Positions 1-6,915 of a stretch of 50,545 nt of DNA are shown here, piece after piece. The notes below the pieces were generated by a model, which ran no database searches, was not told the origin of the DNA, and worked only from the letters and a program-made list of their open reading frames with translations. Position numbers and translations under genes: made by a program. The DNA comes from Bacillota bacterium (lineage in GTDB: Bacteria > Bacillota > SHA-98 > UBA4971), in contig JAAZLO010000057.1 in assembly GCA_012689375.1 (NCBI GenBank), forward strand, positions 1 through 50,545. Reading direction: 5' to 3'. Positions within the stretch are counted from its first letter, which is position 1. Every line of letters starts with the position of its first letter.

Positions 1-203
1 AGTTTAGGGCTTTAGTTTGTATCGCAACCTTACCCAGCCTGCATATGCCTGATGTGGTTTCTGTTCGTCAGACCGGAAGTTTGCCGCCGGCTTCCTTCAG
101 ATTCCTCGTCACCAAGGATACCCTTGCTTTTGGCTATGTGCTTGGCACTATCAACCCGCACTCGGGACGTGCACCCGTTAGACTGCGCCCATGCCGGGCG
201 CAC
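1..203 (-). mobile_element. Group II intron, class C type, 5' end (partial)
   Basis: Read on the minus strand from 203, the sequence opens GTGCGCCCGGCATGGGCGCA and continues with the hallmarks of domain I, including GGAATCTGAAGGAAGC and GGCAAACTTCCGGTCTGA. This layout is the one I know from the Oceanobacillus iheyensis class IIC intron used for crystallography. Only the 5' part of the ribozyme is in the window; the remaining domains and any reverse transcriptase/maturase gene would lie beyond position 1. The intron begins 10 bases after the last paired base of a rho-independent terminator, the target preference known for class C introns. The short plus-strand reading frames here are shadows. 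Whether the intron is intact cannot be judged. Confidence 0.88.
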
Positions 204-208
204 GACAC

Positions 209-239
209 AAAAAGCCCCTTCCCGCAGGGGGAAAGGGCT
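209..239 (-). terminator. Rho-independent terminator of the SAM riboswitch
   Basis: On the minus strand, AGCCCTTTCCC pairs with GGGAAGGGGCT (one G-U pair) around a five-base loop, followed directly by a T tract. It lies 25 bases downstream of the closing P1 strand of the SAM-I aptamer and is presumably its expression platform: SAM bound means termination. The group II intron starts just after the T tract. Confidence 0.9.
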
Positions 240-263
240 AAACTTCAGAAGTGCCTGACTTCC

Positions 264-398
264 CTCATCTGCCGGATTAATCCTTCGGATTATCCGCTGG
301 AATTAGCACCTCTCCGAAATACAGTTCAATTAGTTAAACTGTAATAACAGAAGGTTGCCGGGCTTCATTGGGCCAGTCCCTCCACCTCTCTGGATGAG
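264..398 (-). promoter_or_regulatory. SAM-I (S-box) riboswitch aptamer
   Basis: The minus strand shows the S-box consensus blocks in order: AGAGAGGTGGAGGGACTGGC, then CAATGAAGCCCGGCAACC, a variable P3 stem, then GAGAGGTGCTAATTCCAGC. P1 is closed by CTCATC (398-393) with GATGAG (269-264). This family binds S-adenosylmethionine and usually ends transcription of methionine, cysteine or SAM genes when SAM is plentiful. A terminator follows. The controlled gene is not in the window; between them now sits a group II intron. Confidence 0.95.
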
Positions 399-460
399 CA
401 AATGATTTTAATTATTTGCCGAATTGTTTGGCATTGCTGCCATATCCTATTTTAAAACAT

Positions 461-489
461 ACCTTATCACAGTATAAACAGGTTGTCAA
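461..489 (-). promoter_or_regulatory. Candidate sigma-A promoter for the SAM riboswitch transcript
   Basis: A perfect -35 box TTGACA (489-484) is followed after 17 bases by TAAGGT (466-461), preceded by TG one base upstream as in an extended -10. The -10 match itself is weak. It lies about 60 bases upstream of the S-box aptamer and 80 bases downstream of the hypD stop codon, so the riboswitch unit need not depend on read-through from hypD. Confidence 0.55.
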
Positions 490-567
490 CAGTATCAGGA
501 AATTTTAAACTTACGAATATACCGGCGGCCTCTCCCGACTACAATATTACCATGCTCAGCAGAATCC

Positions 568-2925
568 TTAGAAGGATGTATGCTCAGTTCTGGCAATAAT
601 TTCATCCTGGAGCGCCTTCCCGAGATCACAGAAATAATCACTGTACCCCGCCACCCTCACAATGAGGTTTTTATATTCTTCCGGATTATCCTGGGCAGCC
701 TCAAGTGTCTCCCTGCTTATCACGTTAAATTGCACATGATGCCCACCTAACTTAAAATATGTTCTGACAAGATGAGCAAGATTCTCAATGCCTTCCTCCC
801 CTTCAAGTAGCTTCGGGGTAAATTTCATATTAAGAAGTGTACCCCCGGTAAGGGCATGATCCATTTTTGCGGCTGACTTCATAACCGAGGTGGGCCCATT
901 ACGATCTTTGCCTTGCACAGGAGAAATTCCCTCGGAAAGAGGTTTCCCTGAATTCCTGCCATCAGGTGTTGCTCTACACATCTTACCAAAATACACGTGG
1001 CATGTAGTAGGAAGCATATTTATTCTATGCACCCCGCCTTTAGTGTTAGGATGGCTATCCACTGAATTGAAGAATGTCCGGAATATCCAAACCATTAAAT
1101 CGTCAGCTTCAGGATCATCATTACCATATTTAGGGGATGAATTTGCAAGCTGTAACCTTATGTTTTCATACCCCTCGAAATCACATTTGAGGGATTGAAT
1201 CAACATATCCATAGTTAATGATTTTTTGTTAAAAACATGATGTCGAATGGCGGCAAGGCTATCCGTAGAGGTCCCAATTCCAACGCCCTGGATATAAGTA
1301 GTATTATATCTGGCCCCGCCTTCATGATAATCCATACCTTTTTCTATACAATCATCAATAAGAAGGGATAAAAAAGGTGAAGGCATATACTTGGCATACA
1401 TCCGTTCAATGATATTATTACCTTTAATCTTAACGTCAATTAAGTAGTTAAGCTGCCTTTCAAAGGCTTTTAACACATCATCAAAACTTTTAAATTCCTC
1501 AGGGCATCCGGTAGCCGGACCAAGCCTTATACCTGTACGTGCATCTATTCCGTTATTTAAGGAAAGCTCCAGGACTTTAGGGAGATTGAAATAGCCTGTA
1601 AGGATATAGCTTTCCTTGCCGAACGCACCAGTCTCTATACAACCGCTGGTTCCGCCACATCTTGCATCCTCAATGGATTTACCCTGTCTCAGGAGCTCCT
1701 GAATTACCATATCCGCATTGAATATAGAAGGTTGGCCCCACCCTTTTCTTATAATCCTTAGAGCCCGTTTCAAAAACCGATCCGGGTTTTTTGCACTTAA
1801 TTGCAGGTTAGAACTGGGCTGTAACAGCCTCATTTCATCAATTACATCGAGAATTAAAAAGGTAAGATCATTCACAGCGTCAGAACCGTCTTTTGTAAGC
1901 CCACCCATGTTAATATTAGCAAAATCAGTATAGGTAGCGCTTTCTTCTGCAGTTACACCAACCTTAGGCGGTGCAGGCTGGTTATTAAACTTAATCCAGA
2001 AACATTGTAGAAGTTCCCTTGCTTTTTCCCGGGTAAGTCTTCCTTCTTCTATATCCTTTTTATAAAATGGATATAAATGTTGATCTAGATGTCCCGGATT
2101 AAATGAATCCCATGTATTGTATTCAGTTACAACCCCTATATGGACAAACCAATATGCCTGAAGAGCCTCCCAAAACGTCCTGGGAGCATGTGCAGGAACG
2201 CGCATGCATATTTCAGCTATTTTTATGAGTTCTGCCTTTCTCTTTTTATCTTGCTCGTTTTTAGCAAGCTCCAGGACTTTATTTGCATGTCTTTCAGCAA
2301 AACGTATGAGACCGTCTGCACATAGATCCATAGCTATAAGTTGTTCACGCTTATCCCAAGCCCGATTGTCATTTATGTAATCAAGACAAGCTAGGCTTTT
2401 CTGTATATCCCTTTTAAAATCAAGGAGCCCTTTTTTGTAGATCTTATCATCGAGAACTGTATGCCCCGGTGAACGTTGCTCCATAAATTCAGTGAATACA
2501 CCGGCCTCATATGCGGCTTTCCATTCATCTGCCATCTCAGAGAAAATCATTTCCCGCATGGATTTGTTTTTCCAAAATGGGATAATCTCATCTTCGTAAA
2601 GCTTACGGGCATCAGGACTGACGGCAAAAGGGATTTTTTCGCGGGAATCCAGCAGTTCTAAGTCTTCAAGGCTATGACAGCAAATTTCAGGATAAGTAGG
2701 CGTTGCTTTTGGTGCAGGTCCTCTTTCTCCTACTATTAGCTCACCGTCATTAATACATATAGCCTTTTCTTCCATTAATGTCTTAAAAACGTATCCCCTC
2801 ATAATACTGGGAGATACATATGGTGCATCCTTGTATGCTTTTGTTACGAGTTCCGCTCTCTCAGTAGATATGTAAGGTTTCGCACTTAGACTCTGATCCC
2901 TTAACCGGGCAACCCTCTCCGTCAT
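568..2925 (-). CDS. hypD: Glycyl radical enzyme, trans-4-hydroxy-L-proline dehydratase type
   Basis: 785 residues, the normal length. The N-terminal pyruvate-formate-lyase-like barrel carries the thiyl Cys429 and Glu431 in GGTSGCIETGAFG, and the C-terminal glycyl radical loop carries Gly760 in RVAGYSDYF. Residues I remember as active-site residues of Clostridioides difficile HypD (H160, D278, S334, F340, C434, E436, Y450, T645, G765) all have counterparts here with a constant offset of five (H155, D273, S329, F335, C429, E431, Y445, T640, G760). HypD dehydrates trans-4-hydroxy-L-proline to 1-pyrroline-5-carboxylate in the cytoplasm, without oxygen. The gene follows its activase by two bases and has a good SD (GGAGGT). 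No pyrroline-5-carboxylate reductase gene is in the window. It is not the hydrogenase protein also named HypD. Confidence 0.87.
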   Translation of the reverse strand: MTERVARLRDQSLSAKPYISTERAELVTKAYKDAPYVSPSIMRGYVFKTLMEEKAICINDGELIVGERGPAPKATPTYPEICCHSLEDLELLDSREKIPFAVSPDARKLYEDEIIPFWKNKSMREMIFSEMADEWKAAYEAGVFTEFMEQRSPGHTVLDDKIYKKGLLDFKRDIQKSLACLDYINDNRAWDKREQLIAMDLCADGLIRFAERHANKVLELAKNEQDKKRKAELIKIAEICMRVPAHAPRTFWEALQAYWFVHIGVVTEYNTWDSFNPGHLDQHLYPFYKKDIEEGRLTREKARELLQCFWIKFNNQPAPPKVGVTAEESATYTDFANINMGGLTKDGSDAVNDLTFLILDVIDEMRLLQPSSNLQLSAKNPDRFLKRALRIIRKGWGQPSIFNADMVIQELLRQGKSIEDARCGGTSGCIETGAFGKESYILTGYFNLPKVLELSLNNGIDARTGIRLGPATGCPEEFKSFDDVLKAFERQLNYLIDVKIKGNNIIERMYAKYMPSPFLSLLIDDCIEKGMDYHEGGARYNTTYIQGVGIGTSTDSLAAIRHHVFNKKSLTMDMLIQSLKCDFEGYENIRLQLANSSPKYGNDDPEADDLMVWIFRTFFNSVDSHPNTKGGVHRINMLPTTCHVYFGKMCRATPDGRNSGKPLSEGISPVQGKDRNGPTSVMKSAAKMDHALTGGTLLNMKFTPKLLEGEEGIENLAHLVRTYFKLGGHHVQFNVISRETLEAAQDNPEEYKNLIVRVAGYSDYFCDLGKALQDEIIARTEHTSF

Positions 2926-2927
2926 CT

Positions 2928-3872
2928 TTATTTACCTCCAATTCTGACTTCGAGTCCAAATTCTTTAAGTCTACTTGCAACAAAACGGATTGTTTCGTCT
3001 TCCGGTTCTTCTATATCAGGCAATCCATATATTTTTCCCAGCCTTGGATATTTACCAAAACCCATTTTATGATAGGGCAAAATATCAATTCGCGGCAGTT
3101 TACCTCCACTCCCCAATGATGATAAAAACCTTCCCATAAGTGTAATATTCCTGGCATCATCATTAATTGCCGGAATCAGGGGGAAACGCACTATTATATT
3201 GCAGCCTTCTTTATAAAGACGCCTAAGATTTTCAAGTATTACCTCGTTTCCACTACCTATAAATTTATAATGCTTATCAGGATCCATACATTTAAGATCA
3301 TAAAGAAAAAGATCTGTATAGGGGATTACGGATGATAGGGTTTCCCATTCGGCAAAGCCACAGGTATCTACAGTAGTATGGATCTCCTTTTCCTTACACT
3401 CCTTAAGTAAGGTCAAAAGGAAGCCCGGCTGCAAAAGGGGTTCCCCGCCTGAGAATGTAGCCCCCCCTCCTGATGTGTCATAAAAAACTACATCCTTGAG
3501 GATTTCGTCCATAACTTCATCGGGAGTCATAATCTTCCCTGCAATTTCCCTTGCACTTTCAGGGCATACAGCAACACATTCTCCGCAGGCTTTACATTTC
3601 TCGCGTAGAGTATAGATGTTATGGGGGCCGATTTTACCTGTATTAAAACTGATATCCGACATAATAATCGCCTGATTGGGACAAGCGGAGATGCACTCTC
3701 CACAGACACTGCATTTCTCGGGAGAAAACATTATTTCAGGGGATATATCCTGACCTTCAGGATTATGACACCATATGCACTGAAGCGGGCATCCTTTAAA
3801 AAATACAGTTGTTCTGATACCGGGACCGTCATGGATGGAAAACTTCTTTATATCGAATATAACCCCTGTCAT
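2928..3872 (-). CDS. Glycyl radical enzyme activase (radical SAM), partner of HypD
   Basis: A radical SAM protein of about 314 residues. Near the N-terminus is HDGPGIRTTVFFKGCPLQC with the CX3CX2C set completed by the cysteine of WCHNPEG. Two 4Fe-4S ferredoxin motifs follow (CSVCGECISACP and CKACGECVAVCP), as in activases of dehydratase-type glycyl radical enzymes, then the SAM-binding GGEPLLQ. It cleaves S-adenosylmethionine to install the glycyl radical on the protein encoded two bases downstream. The frame opens at a GTG at 3881, but ATG 3872 has GGAAG eight bases upstream and gives the family's usual N-terminus, so I chose it. Confidence 0.88.
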   Translation of the reverse strand: MTGVIFDIKKFSIHDGPGIRTTVFFKGCPLQCIWCHNPEGQDISPEIMFSPEKCSVCGECISACPNQAIIMSDISFNTGKIGPHNIYTLREKCKACGECVAVCPESAREIAGKIMTPDEVMDEILKDVVFYDTSGGGATFSGGEPLLQPGFLLTLLKECKEKEIHTTVDTCGFAEWETLSSVIPYTDLFLYDLKCMDPDKHYKFIGSGNEVILENLRRLYKEGCNIIVRFPLIPAINDDARNITLMGRFLSSLGSGGKLPRIDILPYHKMGFGKYPRLGKIYGLPDIEEPEDETIRFVASRLKEFGLEVRIGGK

Positions 3873-4001
3873 TCGGCACACTTCCAGCCCGTTATTGCAG
3901 TCATTAATAAGAGTGATGCAAAACTATATTAACTTTACCTTAATTCACATTCTACAAATGTTATGATTATTCCTCCAAGTATTAATTAAAAATCGAAAGG
4001 G

Positions 4002-4037
4002 AAATACTCTGAACAATTTGATCGCTATTGAGTATTT
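4002..4037. promoter_or_regulatory. Inverted repeat upstream of the hypD activase
   Basis: AAATACTC (4002-4009) and GAGTATTT (4030-4037) form a perfect 8-base inverted repeat with a 20-base AT-rich spacer, in the 227-base gap between miaA and the activase. It could be an operator for the hydroxyproline operon or a weak stem-loop after miaA. No clear sigma-A promoter was found in this gap; a candidate TTGGAG, 18 bases, TAGAAT is too poor to list. Confidence 0.3.
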
Positions 4038-4099
4038 GCCACATTGTCGATCCTACTTTATATTTTATCAGTATATCCACTGTGAAGCCTGGATTTACC

Positions 4100-5104
4100 T
4101 TAGTTCTCCTGCATCACAGCCATTTTCCCTTTTATTAAGGATAATACACATCTTGCGGCTTCCTCCTGAAACCCAAAGATTCCCATATCTACCCATTGGA
4201 TACGCGGATCAGCCCTAAACCAAGTTAGTTGGCGTTTTGCATATCTTCTTGTGTCCCTTTTAATAAGCCCCACTGCCTCCTCAAGGGAATACCGGCCCTT
4301 AAGATAAGGCACAATTTCTTTATACCCCAATGCTTGTCCTGAAGTTAATGTTTTGTCATAACCTTGATCCAGAAGACGTTTGGTTTCTTCTACAAGACCA
4401 AGTTCCACCATTTTGCTGGCTCTTCTGTTTATCCTATCATATAAGACAGATCTCTCACGGGCCAAACCTATCATAATAAGCCTGTCAAAAGGTGTTCCCT
4501 TATCTTTTTGGTCCCTCCGCCATAACTCTGAAATAGGGTGCCCGGTAGTGATGAACACTTCCAATGCTCTGATAATTCGCCTGGCATCATTAGGATGAAT
4601 CTTCCGCGCGGCCTTAGGATCCACATCCTTCAATTCGGCATAAAGTGTACAGGAGCCCTTTTCGGCAGCTTCTTTTTCCAGAGATTCCCGCACCTCTTTG
4701 GATCTGCTTTCCCAGGGAAATAGGAACCCATCAACTACAGCCCTGATATAAAGGCCGGTTCCTCCCACTAAAATCGGGATCCGGCCCCGTGAATCTATAT
4801 CGGAAATCGCGGCTTTGGCTAAATCTTGAAACTTTGAAACATTAAAATGAGTATCCGGGGTTACGACATCAATAAGATGGTGAGGGACGGCCTTCTGCTG
4901 AATCATATCAGGTTTTGCCGTCCCAATATCCATATATTTATATACCTGCATTGAATCGCAGGATATAATTTCGCCCTGAAGTTCCTTTGCAACTCCAATG
5001 GAAAGATCTGTTTTACCTGTAGCAGTAGGACCGCAGATGACGACAAGCAGATCAGGCACAGCCTTATTCTCTGTTTGTTTTTTTATACCCCTTTTTTTCA
5101 CCAT
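4100..5104 (-). CDS. miaA: tRNA dimethylallyltransferase MiaA
   Basis: 334 residues. It shows the P-loop GPTATGKTDLS, then CDSMQVYKYMDIGTAKP, VGGTGLYIRAVVDGF and the late GYKEIVPYLKG block, all typical of MiaA. The enzyme transfers a dimethylallyl group to N6 of A37 in tRNAs that read codons starting with U, giving i6A, which MiaB then methylthiolates. The gene is the last of the miaB-mutS-mutL-miaA run and lies 32 bases after mutL. Confidence 0.96.
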   Translation of the reverse strand: MVKKRGIKKQTENKAVPDLLVVICGPTATGKTDLSIGVAKELQGEIISCDSMQVYKYMDIGTAKPDMIQQKAVPHHLIDVVTPDTHFNVSKFQDLAKAAISDIDSRGRIPILVGGTGLYIRAVVDGFLFPWESRSKEVRESLEKEAAEKGSCTLYAELKDVDPKAARKIHPNDARRIIRALEVFITTGHPISELWRRDQKDKGTPFDRLIMIGLARERSVLYDRINRRASKMVELGLVEETKRLLDQGYDKTLTSGQALGYKEIVPYLKGRYSLEEAVGLIKRDTRRYAKRQLTWFRADPRIQWVDMGIFGFQEEAARCVLSLIKGKMAVMQEN

Positions 5105-5136
5105 TTGATGTCGCCCTCCGATAAAAGTGTTAAATA

Positions 5137-6915
5137 TTACTTTCTTCTAAAAGTCCTTTCTAACTCGTCTCTGCTTATTCTGAGGAGGGTAGGCCGACCA
5201 TGCGGGCAGGAATATGGGTCTTCCAAATCTGCAAGATCAGAGAGCAGCCCTTCGATTTCTGTTTGTGTCAACCGTTCACCTGCCTTTACAACTGCTTTAC
5301 ATGCAAGTTCGGCTGCAACACGTTCCAGCAGAGCCTCTATTTTACCAGTTGTTCTGTCGCTTTTGATCCCGGAGGATATTTCATCTGCAAATAATTCAAT
5401 TGCAGATGAAACTGCATTAATCGGCTGAGTTCCCCGAACTGCAGTGAGGGCAGAAGGGATTCCCCTGAGAAGGAAAGAACATTCCCCGAACTTTTCAAGC
5501 AATATACCGATTTCAGCAAGATCGGAAATGTACGGCATGATTTCCTCTGCTACGTCCTGTGTAAATTCCAACAGTTGGGGGATAAGAGTCTGTGTGCTTA
5601 CACGGCTACCCTTAATAAGCCCTTTGCGGATATCTTCATATATTATGCGTTCATGGGCAGCATGTTGATCAATAATAACAAGATCTTCACCGTCTTCAGC
5701 CAAAATATATGTATCTTTGAAAACTCCGACAGGCGTAAATCTTTCTATTCCAAACCTAGGTTGTTGATCAACTGAATACCGGGAATAGGAATCAAAAACA
5801 GTATCATTTTCAGAAATACTATACTTATCTGACGCACCCTGCATATTTCTGTCGGATATGTCAAATTTCATGCTGTCCCCACCCGGCATAAAGCCCCCCC
5901 TGAGATCAGGGGCAACCCCTACCGATTTTAGTGCAGATGAGACAGCCTGTGCTACAAGTCTGAAAACATCGTGGTTTTGAGAAAATCTGACTTCCTTTTT
6001 TCCGGGATGGACATTCACATCAATGGATACGGGGTTAACGGATATCCATAAAAAAATACCCGGATATCTTTGCACTGGCAGCCTTCGCCCATAGACATTC
6101 TCAACGGTTCTTGCAAGAACCGGGACAACACATGGTCTACCGTTGATAAATATATGCTGCATATCCCGCCTTGTCCTAGAAACGCCGGGAGGGGTAATAA
6201 AACCCTGGATCCGGGTGTCTTGGGATCCTGCGGAAACAGGCAATAAATCCTTCACAATATCAGAACCGTAAATTGAAGCAATTGTATTACGCCTTTCTTC
6301 CCTACCCCGGGAAACAAAGACTGTTTTCCCGTCGCATATTAAACGAAACCTTATCCCCGGTTGGGCAAGGCAGAGTCTGGCAACAGTATCGCGTATGTGC
6401 CTCGCTTCAGTGGGCAGGCTCCTTTGGAATTTCCGCCTTGCAGGAGTGTTATAAAATAAATCCCGGCAAATAATTGTCAGCCCAACCTGTGAGGGATAAT
6501 CATCCTTGGATACAAGGGTCCCTCCCTCATATACAGCTCGGATCCCTTTCCCATCATTTTTTCTGCGGGTAATAATTTCTATCCGGGATACTGCTGCTAT
6601 ACTAGGGAGGGCTTCCCCACGAAAACCCATGCTGAGAATATTCATAAGATCTTCCGCGGTCTTAATTTTGCTCGTAGCATGCCTCATAAAAGCGAGCTTT
6701 AAGTCGTCCAAACCCATTCCCCGACCATTATCAGACACTTTAATAAATGTTCCCGGTGTTCCTGCAGTTTCAATAATAATTTCGGATGCCCCGGCATCAA
6801 TGGCGTTTTCAATGAATTCCTTTACTACTGATGCAGGCCTCTCTACAACTTCGCCTGCAGCAATCCGGTTTATTGTATCTTCATCCAAAATCATTATGGT
6901 TTCATTTGCAGTCAC
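5137..6915 (-). CDS. mutL: DNA mismatch repair protein MutL
   Basis: The N-terminal GHKL ATPase motifs are visible (IAAGEVVERP, ENAIDAGAS, DNGRGM, GFRGEALPSIAAV). The C-terminal part carries the metal-binding endonuclease motif DQHAAHERIIYE plus ACKAVVKAGE and CPHGRPT, so this is a nicking MutL of the kind used in bacteria without MutH. The frame opens at 6933, but GTG 6915 is preceded by a strong GGGAGGAAT and is preferred, giving a 14-base overlap with the end of mutS. That overlap puts the mutL ribosome-binding site inside mutS, suggesting translational coupling. Confidence 0.95.
   Translation of the reverse strand: MTANETIMILDEDTINRIAAGEVVERPASVVKEFIENAIDAGASEIIIETAGTPGTFIKVSDNGRGMGLDDLKLAFMRHATSKIKTAEDLMNILSMGFRGEALPSIAAVSRIEIITRRKNDGKGIRAVYEGGTLVSKDDYPSQVGLTIICRDLFYNTPARRKFQRSLPTEARHIRDTVARLCLAQPGIRFRLICDGKTVFVSRGREERRNTIASIYGSDIVKDLLPVSAGSQDTRIQGFITPPGVSRTRRDMQHIFINGRPCVVPVLARTVENVYGRRLPVQRYPGIFLWISVNPVSIDVNVHPGKKEVRFSQNHDVFRLVAQAVSSALKSVGVAPDLRGGFMPGGDSMKFDISDRNMQGASDKYSISENDTVFDSYSRYSVDQQPRFGIERFTPVGVFKDTYILAEDGEDLVIIDQHAAHERIIYEDIRKGLIKGSRVSTQTLIPQLLEFTQDVAEEIMPYISDLAEIGILLEKFGECSFLLRGIPSALTAVRGTQPINAVSSAIELFADEISSGIKSDRTTGKIEALLERVAAELACKAVVKAGERLTQTEIEGLLSDLADLEDPYSCPHGRPTLLRISRDELERTFRRK

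Noticed and set aside
45-344. Short plus-strand reading frames at the left edge
   Set aside because: They cross the antisense of the group II intron, the terminator and the riboswitch, and show no family features or ribosome-binding site.
3873-4099. A possible sigma-54 promoter (TGGCA-like element) upstream of the hypD activase
   Set aside because: The GC of the -12 element (TTGCA) is missing at the required spacing.
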